A stretch of 64,000 nucleotides of DNA from an uncultured Clostridia bacterium (GTDB lineage Bacteria > Bacillota > Clostridia > Oscillospirales > Ruminococcaceae): NCBI GenBank assembly GCA_947628615.1, contig CANRAO010000001.1, forward strand, positions 124,001 to 188,000. Direction: 5' to 3'. The notes under the pieces are model-generated. The model was not told the origin of the DNA and did no database searches. It worked only from the letters and a program-made list of their open reading frames with translations. Both the position numbers and the translations under genes were made by a program. Below are positions 17,533-26,986 of this stretch, one piece after another. Position 1 is the first letter of the stretch; every line of letters starts with the position of its first letter.

Positions 17533-18543
17533 TTATATTTCTGTTATCGGCATAGTTGCGACAGCGTTCAGGCTTTCGTCAGCACGCTTTCCTGCCAGAA
17601 AATCAAAGTATCCCTGACTTGCTATCATTGCACCGTTGTCGCCGCAGTATTTAAGTTCGGGGCAGAAGAATTCAAACCCGTGCCTTTCACATTCACTTGA
17701 TAACAGACGCCTTACGCCTGAGTTTGCTGAAACTCCTCCCGATACGGCAATGGTCTTATACCCTAAATCTGACGCAGCCTTTATCGTTTTGGAAACTAAG
17801 ATTTCCGAAATGGTTTTTTGAAAAGACGCACAGAGGTCGTCGCAGTTTATCTGTTCTCCTTTTTGCGATGCGTTGTGAACAAGATTGATCACAGCGGTTT
17901 TCAGCCCCGAAAATGAAAAGTCATACTCGCTTCCTGCAACGTGTGGGTGAGGGAGCGTATATGCTTTCGGGTCGCCTTTTTTTGACGCTTCATCTACGCT
18001 TTTTCCTCCGGGGTATGGGTAACCTATTGTTCTTGCAACCTTGTCGAAACATTCGCCTGCCGCGTCGTCTCTGGTCCGCCCTACTATACGGTATTTTGTG
18101 TAGTCTAAAACTTCTATAATATGGCTGTGTCCGCCGCTTACGACTAAAGCCAGATAGGGTGGTTTGAGACTGGGATTTGATATATAGTTAGCGGCTATGT
18201 GCCCAGCAATATGATGAACAGGAACAAGCGGCAGACCTGTATCCATAGCAACTCCCTTTGCAAATGAGACCCCCACCAGCAAAGCCCCTATCAGACCGGG
18301 TGCGTAGGTTACTGCTAAAGCTTCAATGTCATCGAGAGTGCAGTCAGCTTTACTCAATGCACTTTCCACAACTATGTGAATATTTTCGCAGTGACGGCGT
18401 GATGCTATTTCAGGAACAACCCCGCCGTACAGCTTATGCTCGTCAATTTGTGATGCGACAATATTTGAAAGTACTTTTTTCCCGTCTTCAACAACAGAAG
18501 CAGCTGTTTCATCACAAGAGCTTTCAATTCCTAGAATTTTCAT
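17533..18543 (-). CDS. tsaD: tRNA N6-threonylcarbamoyladenosine synthase subunit TsaD
   Basis: TsaD transfers the threonylcarbamoyl group to A37 of ANN-decoding tRNAs, working with TsaB, TsaC and TsaE. The 336-residue protein starts GIESSCDETAASV, has the metal-binding HIAGHIAAN motif near residue 110, VSGGHSHI, PYPGGKSVDEAS, and the C-terminal CGDNGAMIA with a metal Asp nearby. Start choice: ATG at 18543 preceded by GGAGAACG; the longer frame to 18612 would add 23 residues unlike the family. It follows rimI, a usual neighbour, on the same strand. TsaB and TsaE are not in the window. Confidence 0.95.
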   Translation of the reverse strand: MKILGIESSCDETAASVVEDGKKVLSNIVASQIDEHKLYGGVVPEIASRRHCENIHIVVESALSKADCTLDDIEALAVTYAPGLIGALLVGVSFAKGVAMDTGLPLVPVHHIAGHIAANYISNPSLKPPYLALVVSGGHSHIIEVLDYTKYRIVGRTRDDAAGECFDKVARTIGYPYPGGKSVDEASKKGDPKAYTLPHPHVAGSEYDFSFSGLKTAVINLVHNASQKGEQINCDDLCASFQKTISEILVSKTIKAASDLGYKTIAVSGGVSANSGVRRLLSSECERHGFEFFCPELKYCGDNGAMIASQGYFDFLAGKRADESLNAVATMPITEI

Positions 18544-18619
18544 ATCGTTCTCCATATGCCTTTGCTCTGACAAGGCTTTTTGTATAAATTTATAAATTAG
18601 TATTTTTAACACTATGTCT

Positions 18620-19078
18620 CTAAATAAGATTCTTAGTCATCAAAACAGCATTTTCAACGGGATCTCTGTAGAATTTTTTTCGCTTTCCGACTGTTAAGTA
18701 ACCCAAAGAAGTGTAAAGAGAAATAGCAGGGGAATTTGACTCTCTTACCTCAAGAGTAATGAACGACGCTTTTTTTCTACGGACGATTTCCTCAAGGGTC
18801 AATAAAAGTCCATTACCTATACCTTTGCGTCTGAACTCATTTGATACGGCAATATTGTTTATGTAAACCTCATCGCTTACTATTCTAACGTTTACAAAGC
18901 CTGCTACGGTCTGCTCTTTTCCGCTGTCAGTATATATTGCAACAACGGTAATCGACAAAGGGTTTTCAAGTTCGTCATAAAAAGCGGCTTCGCTCCACGG
19001 GCGGCTGAAACACTCCTTTTCAATTTGCGAGACAGCCTTTAAATGCTCTTTTTGCATTTGTTTATATATTAATGACAT
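18620..19078 (-). CDS. rimI: Ribosomal-protein-alanine N-acetyltransferase (RimI)
   Basis: A 152-residue GNAT acetyltransferase. The acetyl-CoA loop is RRKGIGNGLL near residues 87-96, preceded by YINNIAVSNEFR and followed by ITLEVRESNSPAISLYTSLGY, the pattern that separates RimI from other GNAT proteins. The N-terminus has CFSRPWSEAAFYDEL, also typical. In E. coli RimI acetylates the N-terminal alanine of ribosomal protein S18. The gene is immediately upstream of tsaD, the conserved tsaB-rimI-tsaD neighbourhood with tsaB missing. AGGACGG precedes the start. Confidence 0.9.
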   Translation of the reverse strand: MSLIYKQMQKEHLKAVSQIEKECFSRPWSEAAFYDELENPLSITVVAIYTDSGKEQTVAGFVNVRIVSDEVYINNIAVSNEFRRKGIGNGLLLTLEEIVRRKKASFITLEVRESNSPAISLYTSLGYLTVGKRKKFYRDPVENAVLMTKNLI

Positions 19079-19094
19079 ATAACCGTCCTATGAA

Positions 19095-21410
19095 TTATTT
19101 TACTTTGACTTTTTTAACTGCCGAATATGCTCCGTAAGCAGTTTTGCTTACTCCGTTGACGGTGTATTTTTTATAAGCCCTGATACGGAAGAAGTATTTC
19201 TTATTAGACTTCAGCTTTTTGATCGTACACTTTTTAGCGTTTTTCTTTATCTTTTTTGTTTTAGCTCCCTTAAAGGTTTTCTTTAAAGAATATTCTAAAT
19301 AATATCCGTCAATTTTGTTTAGCTTTTTAAAGGTTACGGTTGCTGTCTTTTTCTTTTTTGATTTTACTTTGAGTATTTTTGCTTTTTTTACCGTTGGCTT
19401 TTTTACCTTTTTGTTATTTGATTTTGCTTTCTTTGTGGTATTTGATACAGCGTCGTTTTGTGCAACTTGAGAATCCTTTGACACTTTGCAGTTGACTGTG
19501 TTGGCTGAGAACGTATTTGCTAAAATTTTGTTGACACTTGACTTGGTGCTGATTGAAATTCCGTTACCCTTAGAGTTACTTATATAATTACTTGCTATTT
19601 CTGAAGCACTTGAATTAGTACTTACAGCAATACCGTGTGATGTTGAATAGCTTATCTTGTTATTTTTAATAAGCACTGATGAAGAGCCGTTGTAAATAAA
19701 AATTCCGTTTTTTCCCGAATTTGAAATAGTATTGCCCTCAATGTTACCTGTAGTCTTACAGTTGGTTGAAAGAACGATTCCGTTCTGCTTTGAACCTGAT
19801 ACTGTATTCTGAGAAATGGACGCAGCAGACGCATTACTCCACAGACCTATACCGTCTTCGGAATCGGCAACGTTGTTTTGTTCTATAGTATTTGCAGTAC
19901 TGCCGTCAGCGACACGAATTCCCTGAATAGTAGAATTTTTCACTATGTTTTTGGAAATTTTACCTGCTACAGTCGAGTTTTTGTTTATAATTATACCGTT
20001 GTTTTTAGCACCGCTTATGCTGTTATCAGTTATGGAATTTACTTTTGTGTGATCATAAATATTAATGCCGTTCAGTGTAGAGTTGTTTATAGTGTTTTTT
20101 TGAAGACTTGCGGTTATTTTTGAGTTCCCAATTGCCGAAATGCCGTGACCCTGCACATCTGTAATAGTGTTGCCGTCTATGTTAGCTACAGATGATTCAT
20201 TCTGAATAGCAATTCCGTGATAGCCGGCTCTGGTAATAGTGTTGTTGTTTATAGAATCCAGTTGTGTAATATTTCTGTTTGGATCGGTTGCAGGCAATGT
20301 GCTTTCTCCAAACAATAATATTCCCATATCTCCTATATCAGTGAGAATGTTATCAGCAACCGTACCGCCGAGACATCTTTTAACTATAATACCTTTATCT
20401 CCGCAGTTGGTTATTGAGTTTCCCTTTATTGTTACATTTTTATGACCTCTTGATGCAATAGCTACATATGAACAGTCATTTATTGTATTATAAGAAATAG
20501 TGATATTTTCATGATAAACAGGAGCACCTGGATTATCAACAGGTCCTGCACCGTCTGTTAAGGTTTTGTTACTGCCGCAGGCTGAATCAAAGTTACCGAA
20601 TTCAGTTTTTTTATTATTAAATGAATTTGAAAGTATTCTTATATTTTTGCAAGCAGTATCATCGGCATAATAACCTACAGGGATAGAATCATGGGTAGGA
20701 CATTCTTTATGCTCTCCGTCACTTCTTTTACAAGTGTCATATGAATGAGCTATGTCGATTTGCAGGGCTACATATGAATCAGAGTTATTTGATTTTTTCA
20801 AACCGTTAAACGAGCAGTTCTGGATAAGGCAGTTATTAACGGCATTTATTTCAACCAGATGTCCGTTGTAGTTATTTTGAAAATCAGCGTTTAAAAGATA
20901 TATATTTTCTGCGTGACAAAATATAATGTTCGTCGATGAAATAACATTATCAGGCAAAGAACCGCCGCTCCATGTGCCGCCGTTTAAATACACATTTTTC
21001 GTTACATCATATTTGCCGAGCTTACTGTCTTTGCCGGCTGTACCGTCTTTTGATACGTTTCTGATCAGCCCGGGACCGAGATCTGCCGGGTTGTTGTATG
21101 TTCTTTCAATTGTTGCACCTTCGGCTTGTATGATAGTATTTGAATAAACCCTAAGCGGCAAGTCGATTTGATATGTTCCGCTGCTTAATACAACTTCCGT
21201 ATATTCACTGTCAGAATTATCACTGGCGTTGTTCAGAGCTTCCTGAATGGAATCGCCGGGTGAAACGGTAATTGTTTCGGTAGCCTCAGGAAAAACAACG
21301 CTTACCGTTTCGCCTTCAGCCATAACAGAAGGGAATGACGCTGACGTTATCATTAAAGATAACGCAGATACTAATGAAAAGGTTTTTTTGGTTAATTTTG
21401 ATAAACTCAT
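19095..21410 (-). CDS. Secreted right-handed parallel beta-helix protein with Lys-rich C-terminal domain
   Basis: A 771-residue exported protein with a signal peptide at residues 1-31 (hydrophobic core SLVSALSLMITSASF, cut near MAEGE). About 20 PbH1-type beta-helix rungs span roughly 80-640, recognisable by recurring N-x-I and G-I-x-I-x-N units such as NNGIIINKNSTVAG and SHGIAVSTNSSASE. A very Lys-rich segment (about 655-690) is followed by a fibronectin-III-like domain (DGYYLEYSLKKTF to FFRIRAYKKY). This fold is common in polysaccharide lyases and surface adhesins. No lyase catalytic residues were identified, so the role is open. The lysine-rich end may bind anionic wall polymers. Confidence 0.8.
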   Translation of the reverse strand: MSLSKLTKKTFSLVSALSLMITSASFPSVMAEGETVSVVFPEATETITVSPGDSIQEALNNASDNSDSEYTEVVLSSGTYQIDLPLRVYSNTIIQAEGATIERTYNNPADLGPGLIRNVSKDGTAGKDSKLGKYDVTKNVYLNGGTWSGGSLPDNVISSTNIIFCHAENIYLLNADFQNNYNGHLVEINAVNNCLIQNCSFNGLKKSNNSDSYVALQIDIAHSYDTCKRSDGEHKECPTHDSIPVGYYADDTACKNIRILSNSFNNKKTEFGNFDSACGSNKTLTDGAGPVDNPGAPVYHENITISYNTINDCSYVAIASRGHKNVTIKGNSITNCGDKGIIVKRCLGGTVADNILTDIGDMGILLFGESTLPATDPNRNITQLDSINNNTITRAGYHGIAIQNESSVANIDGNTITDVQGHGISAIGNSKITASLQKNTINNSTLNGINIYDHTKVNSITDNSISGAKNNGIIINKNSTVAGKISKNIVKNSTIQGIRVADGSTANTIEQNNVADSEDGIGLWSNASAASISQNTVSGSKQNGIVLSTNCKTTGNIEGNTISNSGKNGIFIYNGSSSVLIKNNKISYSTSHGIAVSTNSSASEIASNYISNSKGNGISISTKSSVNKILANTFSANTVNCKVSKDSQVAQNDAVSNTTKKAKSNNKKVKKPTVKKAKILKVKSKKKKTATVTFKKLNKIDGYYLEYSLKKTFKGAKTKKIKKNAKKCTIKKLKSNKKYFFRIRAYKKYTVNGVSKTAYGAYSAVKKVKVK

Positions 21411-21488
21411 TTTTTACTTTTGCTCTTATTAAAAGAGCTGCTCCTTTCAAATAATAATATAATTTAAAGTATAAAAATACTTTAATGA

Positions 21489-22322
21489 CTACAGTTGCTT
21501 TTTAATATACTCTGAATACAATTCACTCTTTGAAAAGCTTGTTATCTTTGCAATTTGCTTGCAGGCGTCAGCCGCCCTGATGCCCTTGCTGATAAGCTCG
21601 TCTACCTGAGCGATTGCATCGCATATATTGTCAATAGCTTCACTTTCCTTTGGCTTTCCCTCAATAACCAGCACAAACTCGCCCTTGGGTGAAACCGCTT
21701 CATATTTTTCAATTGCACCTGAAAGGGTAGTTCTTATTACTTCCTCGTGGATTTTTGTAAGCTCTCTGCAAAGAGATATTTTTCGGTCTCCGAAAAATTC
21801 ATACATATCTTTGAGTGTATAGATAAGTTTGTGAGGAGCCTCATAAAAGATCATTGTTCTTGTTTCGTTGACAAGATCAGATAAATGTTCGAGACGCTGC
21901 TTTTTAGTTGTCGATAAAAAACCCTCGAAAGTAAATCTCGAGGCGGAAAGCCCGCTTATTGCCAGCGCTGATACTGCCGCCGATGCAAGAGGCACAACTG
22001 CGGTTTTTATTCCGTTTTCGGTGCAAAGTTTGACCAGATCCTCGCCCGGGTCTGAAATACACGGCATTCCCGCGTCGGTTACAACAGCACAGCTCTCGCC
22101 CGACTGCAATCTTTCGACAATATTTTTTCCGCTTTGGAAAGCGTTGTGTTCGTGATAGCTGATAAGCGGTTTTTTTATTTCAAAATGATTTAATAATTTA
22201 GCCGTAACCCGTGTATCCTCAGCACAGATGAAATCAACACCTTTTAAGGTTTCAACCGCCCTTGTTGACATATCTGAAAGATTGCCGATTGGAGTTCCGA
22301 CAACATAAAGCGTACCCGCCAT
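21489..22322 (-). CDS. rsmI: 16S rRNA (cytidine(1402)-2'-O)-methyltransferase
   Basis: RsmI methylates the ribose of C1402 in the 30S decoding centre. The 277-residue protein is a tetrapyrrole-methylase-fold enzyme: YVVGTPIGNLSDMS at the N-terminus, CAEDTRVTAKLLNHF, ISYHEHN, and VTDAGMPCISDPGEDLV forming the SAM pocket. The motif EAPHKLIYTLKDM follows. A C-terminal helical domain ends with a Lys-Gln-Leu tail. AGGTGA precedes the start. It is divergent from recG with a short intergenic region. Confidence 0.95.
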   Translation of the reverse strand: MAGTLYVVGTPIGNLSDMSTRAVETLKGVDFICAEDTRVTAKLLNHFEIKKPLISYHEHNAFQSGKNIVERLQSGESCAVVTDAGMPCISDPGEDLVKLCTENGIKTAVVPLASAAVSALAISGLSASRFTFEGFLSTTKKQRLEHLSDLVNETRTMIFYEAPHKLIYTLKDMYEFFGDRKISLCRELTKIHEEVIRTTLSGAIEKYEAVSPKGEFVLVIEGKPKESEAIDNICDAIAQVDELISKGIRAADACKQIAKITSFSKSELYSEYIKKQL

Positions 22323-22502
22323 TTTAGTTCACCTGAAATTATTATAATTGCATTAAGCATATTAAAAATGTGATTTGAAGTAAGTATAACACATTTTTTA
22401 AAAAAAGTCTATTATTTTTCTTGAAAATATGTTAAAATGAAATAAATGTGAAGTTTTATAATTCCAACAGTGAGGAGGAAGTCTCCCGACGGAGAGAAAG
22501 CA

Positions 22503-24536
22503 ATGATTAGTAAGCTGGAAAGCGACATAAAATATCTCAAGGGAGTAGGTCCTAAAAGAGCGGAGTATTACAAAAAGCTCTGCATATCGACCGTTGCCGA
22601 CTTATTAAGCCATTACCCACGCTCTTATTTGGATTTTTCAAGTCCTGTTTCAATTAATGACGCTGTGCTTGATGAAAACAACATAATAAAGGGACGTATC
22701 GCAAAAAGGCTTGCTCCAGCCAGAATAAGAAAGGGAATGACCATCTACAAAGCGGTTATGACTGATGGCGAGAGCGATATTACCATTGTAATTTACAACA
22801 GCGAGTTTGCATTCAACAAGCTTATCGAGGGAAAAGAATTTCTCCTTTACGGAAAAGTTACAGGCAACCTTGTAAGAAAGGAAATTTCGTCTCCCATTAT
22901 TCTGGACGCCAATATTGATGATAAAATACAGCCTATTTATCCGCTTACTGAGGGGCTAACCCAATCGCTTGTAAGAACGACTGTACAGAACGCTTTGAAG
23001 TATCTCGACGGCGAGATATATGAAACTATACCCAAAGAGATAGCCGCAAGACGTGGACTGTGTTCTTTGAACTTTGCGCTTGAGAATATACATTTCCCCA
23101 AAGATTTTCTAAGTCTTTCAATTGCGAAAAACAGGCTTGTATTTGATGAATTTCTCACTCTGGGTCTTGGTATGCTCAAGCTTAGAGGCAGAAGCCGGGA
23201 AAAGACAAGCTGTGAAATGAAAGATACCTCAATCGACGAGTTTTATAAAGGTCTGCCATTTCAGCTGACAAATGCGCAGATCAACGCAATAAACGACTGC
23301 ATTTGCGATATGAAAAAGGGTTATCCGATGAACAGACTTGTTCAGGGAGACGTAGGCTCGGGAAAGACTGCCGTTGCGGCAGCTTGTGCATTTTTCGCTT
23401 ATAAAAACGGTTACCAGACGGCTCTTATGGCGCCTACCGAGATACTTGCAAATCAGCATTACAAGACACTTTCCGACTTTCTTGTTCCGTTTGGTGTAAA
23501 AATATGTCTGCTGACAGGTTCTCTTACCGCTAAAAACAAGCGTGAGATAAAGGAAAGCATAAAGTCGGGCGAGGTTTCGGTAATTGTCGGCACGCACGCT
23601 CTTGTGCAGAGATCTACCGAGTTTGACAATCTCGGTCTTGTCATCACAGACGAGCAGCACAGGTTCGGCGTTGAACAGCGTGCTGATCTTTCGGGCAAGG
23701 GGAACAAACCCCATTGTATGGTTATGTCGGCAACACCTATCCCACGAACGCTTGCACTGATGATTTACGGCGATTTGGATATATCTATAATCAACGAGTT
23801 CCCGAAAGGCAGAAAGCCTATTGAAACATTCGCCATAACAGGCAAGGGCAGAGAAAGGGCGTTTGGTTTTGTTTCGCAAAGGCTGAAAGAAGGACGTCAG
23901 GCATATATAGTCTGCCCAATGATTGAAGAAAACGATTTGGAGCTTCAGTCGGTAAAGGAATACGCTGATAAGATATCAAAGTCGTATTTTAAAGAATACA
24001 GAGTAGGTCTTTTGCACGGCAGGCTGAAGTCAAAGCAAAAGGACGCTGTTATGAAAGAGTTCAAAGACGGCAATATTGACATTTTGGTCTCGACAACAGT
24101 AGTCGAGGTAGGGGTCGATGTTCCTAACGCCGCCGTTATGGTAATAGAAAATTCCGAGCGGTTCGGGCTTTCACAGCTTCACCAGTTAAGAGGTCGTGTC
24201 GGGCGGGGCAGTGAGAAATCATATTGTATTCTGATAACCGACAACCCGACTGAGGAATGTGTAAAAAGGCTCAAAATAATGTCGAAAATATCAGACGGCT
24301 TTAAGATTTCGGAGGAGGACTTAAAACTTAGAGGTCCGGGCGACTTTTTCGGAAGCCGTCAGCACGGACTTCCTGCTTTGAAAATTGCCGATATGGCAGA
24401 GGATACGGAAATTCTCAAGCAGGCACAGGAGGAGGCAAGGGCGATCATAAAGGAAGACCCAACCCTTTCAAAGCCTGAAAACAAGCGATTGGCTGAGCTT
24501 GTCGATAAGCTGTTTAAATCGGCAATTAACAATTGA
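22503..24536 (+). CDS. recG: ATP-dependent DNA helicase RecG
   Basis: RecG remodels stalled replication forks and Holliday junctions. The 677-residue protein starts with the wedge (OB-fold) domain (YLKGVGPKRAEYY, then INDAVLDENNIIKGRI). Helicase motifs follow: RLVQGDVGSGKTAVA (motif I, near 275-289), APTEILANQH, DEQHRFGVEQR (DEQH box), MSATPIPRTLAL, and STTVVEVGVDVPNA with QLRGRVGRG (motifs V and VI). Start choice: ATG at 22503 preceded by CGGAGAGAA; an earlier ATG at 22470 is in frame but lacks a good ribosome site. A repeat cluster begins at its stop codon. Confidence 0.95.
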   Translation: MISKLESDIKYLKGVGPKRAEYYKKLCISTVADLLSHYPRSYLDFSSPVSINDAVLDENNIIKGRIAKRLAPARIRKGMTIYKAVMTDGESDITIVIYNSEFAFNKLIEGKEFLLYGKVTGNLVRKEISSPIILDANIDDKIQPIYPLTEGLTQSLVRTTVQNALKYLDGEIYETIPKEIAARRGLCSLNFALENIHFPKDFLSLSIAKNRLVFDEFLTLGLGMLKLRGRSREKTSCEMKDTSIDEFYKGLPFQLTNAQINAINDCICDMKKGYPMNRLVQGDVGSGKTAVAAACAFFAYKNGYQTALMAPTEILANQHYKTLSDFLVPFGVKICLLTGSLTAKNKREIKESIKSGEVSVIVGTHALVQRSTEFDNLGLVITDEQHRFGVEQRADLSGKGNKPHCMVMSATPIPRTLALMIYGDLDISIINEFPKGRKPIETFAITGKGRERAFGFVSQRLKEGRQAYIVCPMIEENDLELQSVKEYADKISKSYFKEYRVGLLHGRLKSKQKDAVMKEFKDGNIDILVSTTVVEVGVDVPNAAVMVIENSERFGLSQLHQLRGRVGRGSEKSYCILITDNPTEECVKRLKIMSKISDGFKISEEDLKLRGPGDFFGSRQHGLPALKIADMAEDTEILKQAQEEARAIIKEDPTLSKPENKRLAELVDKLFKSAINN

Positions 24537-24690
24537 CCGGCGAGCCGCCAGTGGCTTTACCGCCTTTGGAAAGTCGGATAATTGATAATTGACCAGCGAG
24601 CCGCTGGAGGCTTTACCGCCTCTGGAAAGTCGGATAATTGTTATAGTTTGTACAACGGCGGGCTTATTAATTGATAATTGATAATGGATA
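24537..24690. repeat. Intergenic repeat cluster 4 with short AT-rich direct repeats
   Basis: One full unit at 24616-24661 (46 bp, CCGCC/GGCGG). A truncated copy (CCGCCTTTGGAAAGTCGGATAATTG, shown here only as its start CCGCCTTTGG) lies at 24561 onwards. GC hairpins are the imperfect CCGGCGAGCCGCCAG (24537 region) and CCAGCGAGCCGCTGG (24592-24606). It is followed by repeated ATTGATAATTGATAATGG words, also seen at about 38695-38725. Confidence 0.75.
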
Positions 24691-24691
24691 A

Positions 24692-24895
24692 TTAAGTGTT
24701 GATTTTCTCAAGAAGTAATTTGCAGCAGTCTTGATGATCGTATGCCTCATTCATAAGACATTCAAGTGCTTTTTGGAGAAATTTATTCTCATTGGTAAAG
24801 CTTAAATACATTGCACAAACATGGGAAAGTCCAGACAATATTTCAGCCTGCTGGTTTATTTTATCCATTTCAATAACTCTGATTGGTTTGTCCAT
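24692..24895 (-). CDS. Small hypothetical protein, 67 residues
   Basis: A short, mostly helical product rich in Leu, Glu and Asn with four Cys residues (one in HVCAMYL, one in ALECLMN, and two adjacent in HQDCCKLL). The family is not recognised. AAGGAAGTG precedes the ATG at 24895, a good ribosome site, which is the main support for a real gene. It lies between a repeat cluster and the divergent Arc-like gene, a region with accessory character. Confidence 0.5.
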   Translation of the reverse strand: MDKPIRVIEMDKINQQAEILSGLSHVCAMYLSFTNENKFLQKALECLMNEAYDHQDCCKLLLEKINT

Positions 24896-25031
24896 TTATT
24901 TCACTTCCTTATCGTTGAGTTTGTTTATATTATATATAGTCGATTACATATTTTCAATTGGCAAAATACACAAAATTATGTTGATGTTTTATTCAACTTA
25001 ACTAAAATCATAAAATAGGGGAGGTATAAAT

Positions 25032-25229
25032 ATGCCAGCTAGTAAGGCTCAAAAAAGAGCAACACAGAAGTATATTAAAAATCATTATGACAGACTGGAA
25101 ATGAGAATTGCTAAAGGAGAAAAAGAAAACATATTAGCCCATGCAATCAAGCATGATGGCTCTTTGAATAAATTTCTTAAACGAGCAGTTGATGAGACAA
25201 TAGAGAGGGATAATGAAAAGGATAGCTGA
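25032..25229 (+). CDS. Arc-like ribbon-helix-helix DNA-binding protein
   Basis: A 65-residue protein of the kind MPASKAQKRATQKYIKNHYD, basic at the N-terminus, then LEMRIAKGEKENILAHAIKH and SLNKFLKRAVDETIERD. The beta strand (RLEMRIAK) and two helices fit Arc/CopG ribbon-helix-helix repressors common on Clostridial mobile elements and in toxin-antitoxin loci. GGGGAGG precedes the start. No toxin gene lies next to it, so it is an orphan antitoxin-like or self-regulating repressor. The following gap (25240-25290) holds a short CTAACAT/CTAATAT repeat. Confidence 0.75.
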   Translation: MPASKAQKRATQKYIKNHYDRLEMRIAKGEKENILAHAIKHDGSLNKFLKRAVDETIERDNEKDS

Positions 25230-25302
25230 TTATAATTAATCGGTTGGCTATCCGCTCTTGCATCTAACATCTAATATCTAACATCTAAAAGGGGGATTAC
25301 AT

Positions 25303-25965
25303 ATGGAAAAAGCATTAAAAGCAAAGCTGGAAAGCGTAGCGGAAAATTTGAGGAAAAACAGTATGGAGGCTTACATTGCCGAAGATAAGGCGGAGGCGAA
25401 GGCAATAGTTCAGTCTCTTTTGAAGGAGGGAACGAGCGTTGCTACAGGTGGTTCGGTAACTTTAAGCGAGTGCGGAATCAATGAACTTTTAACAAGCGGA
25501 AAATATAATTTTATCGACCGTTCAAAGGGCAGAACTCCTGAGGAAGTCAGCAGGCTATATGGGGAGCAATACTTATGCGATACATATTTATGCTCAAGCA
25601 ATGCTATAACAGAGGACGGCGTTTTGTATAACGTCGACGGAAATTCAAACAGAGTTTCTATGATAGCTCACGGACCGTCGAGCGTTATAATGGTTGCAGG
25701 GTGCAACAAGATAGTAAAAAATCTGGAAGAAGCAGTTTTGAGGGTCAAGACTATTGCTGCACCAAAGAATACTGTCAGACTGGGAATAGATACATATTGC
25801 AGTAAATGCGGAGAATGCGTATCTGTTTCTCAGGGCAAAGGAAATGAAATGACGGCAGGCTGTGAAAGTGATGTCAGGATTTGCTGCAGTTATCTTATAT
25901 CTGCAAAGCAGCGCCACAAGGGAAGAATAAAAGTCATTTTAGTTGGCGAGGAGCTTGGCTATTAA
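25303..25965 (+). CDS. LUD-domain (LutC/DUF162-like) protein
   Basis: A 220-residue protein of the LUD domain family, named after the lactate utilisation proteins LutB and LutC. Landmarks are VATGGSVTLSECGINELL (about 45-62), SSNAITEDGVLYNVDGNSNR, MIAHGPSSVIMVAGCNKIVK, and a late Cys-rich part YCSKCGECVSVSQGKG that may bind metal. There is no lutA or lutB neighbour, so a role in lactate oxidation is not implied; single-gene relatives are common in Clostridia. The start is supported by AAAGGGGGA. Confidence 0.85.
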   Translation: MEKALKAKLESVAENLRKNSMEAYIAEDKAEAKAIVQSLLKEGTSVATGGSVTLSECGINELLTSGKYNFIDRSKGRTPEEVSRLYGEQYLCDTYLCSSNAITEDGVLYNVDGNSNRVSMIAHGPSSVIMVAGCNKIVKNLEEAVLRVKTIAAPKNTVRLGIDTYCSKCGECVSVSQGKGNEMTAGCESDVRICCSYLISAKQRHKGRIKVILVGEELGY

Positions 25966-25997
25966 GCTGAAATCATAAAAAATACGGGAGAATACTT

Positions 25998-26978
25998 TTG
26001 ATAGAAGATTTAAAGTTAGGTAATGTCAGAATAAAAAAGACCGCCGCCTTAGCGCCAATGGCGTCGGTTGCCGACAGAGCGTACAGGCTTATGTGCAAAG
26101 AGTACGGAGCGTCGTATTTGGTAAGCGAAATGATCTCTTCAAAGGGGCTGTGCTTTTCAGATAAGAAGACAAATGCTCTTTGTGAAATTGATAACAGAGA
26201 GCGTCCGTTTGCGCTTCAGCTTTTCGGCGAAGACCCCATTTATATGGCAAGGGCAGCCGAAATTCTGAACTCTTTCAAGCCGGATATAATTGATATAAAT
26301 ATGGGGTGTCCGGTTCCTAAAATTGCAGGCAACGGCAGCGGTTCGGCTTTGATGAAATCGCCTAAAACAGCAGAGATGATAGCAGGTGCTGTTGTAAAAG
26401 CGGCGAACTGTCCCGTTACGGTTAAAATACGCTCCGGCTGGGATAATGAAAGCATAAACGCTCCCGAACTTGCAAAGAGACTTGAGGGAGCCGGCGTGTC
26501 TGCTGTGGCTGTTCACGCAAGAACAAAAATGCAGATGTATTCGGGCAAAGCCGACTGGGAAATTATCAGAAAGGTAAAAGAGGCGGTAGCTATTCCTGTT
26601 TTGGGCAACGGCGATGTAAAATGCGGTGCTGACGCTGAGGCTATGTATAACGAAACAGGCTGCGACCTTGTAATGGTCGGCAGGGGTTCATACGGCAGAG
26701 CTTGGGTGTTTAAGGAGATAGAGCATTATCTTGAGACGGGCGAAAGTCTGCCCGAACCGACGCTAAGAGAACGCATAGAGGTTATGAAGCGGCACATTTC
26801 AATGATAGTAGACTTCAAGGGCGAGCGTCAGGGAATGAAAGAGGCAAGAAAGAATGTTGCCTGGTATATAAAGGGGATAAAGAATGCGGCGAGCTTTAGA
26901 AACGTCTGCGGAGGGCTTTCGTCCTATGACGAGTTTCTGAGCTTTTGCGATACGGTTTTGAAAACCGCAGAGGAATAG
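25998..26978 (+). CDS. dusB: tRNA-dihydrouridine synthase
   Basis: A flavoenzyme of 326 residues that reduces uridines in tRNA, closest to the DusB/Dus1 type of Firmicutes. FMN-binding TIM-barrel motifs are present: [13 protein letters not shown] at 18-30, [30 protein letters not shown] with catalytic Cys104, [22 protein letters not shown] and [13 protein letters not shown]. The start codon is TTG at 25998, supported by GGGAGA 6 bases upstream. It opens a dense plus-strand run with trmN6-like and polA. Confidence 0.93.
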   Translation: MIEDLKLGNVRIKKTAALAPMASVADRAYRLMCKEYGASYLVSEMISSKGLCFSDKKTNALCEIDNRERPFALQLFGEDPIYMARAAEILNSFKPDIIDINMGCPVPKIAGNGSGSALMKSPKTAEMIAGAVVKAANCPVTVKIRSGWDNESINAPELAKRLEGAGVSAVAVHARTKMQMYSGKADWEIIRKVKEAVAIPVLGNGDVKCGADAEAMYNETGCDLVMVGRGSYGRAWVFKEIEHYLETGESLPEPTLRERIEVMKRHISMIVDFKGERQGMKEARKNVAWYIKGIKNAASFRNVCGGLSSYDEFLSFCDTVLKTAEE

Positions 26979-26986
26979 TGCTTTAG

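Noticed and set aside
18543..18612. Longer N-terminus for tsaD
   Set aside because: The family begins with MKILGIESSCDET at 18543, which has GGAGAA directly upstream.
23229..23879. 216-residue minus-strand open frame inside recG
   Set aside because: Antisense shadow of a well-supported gene, with no ribosome site and Cys/His-rich random-looking product.
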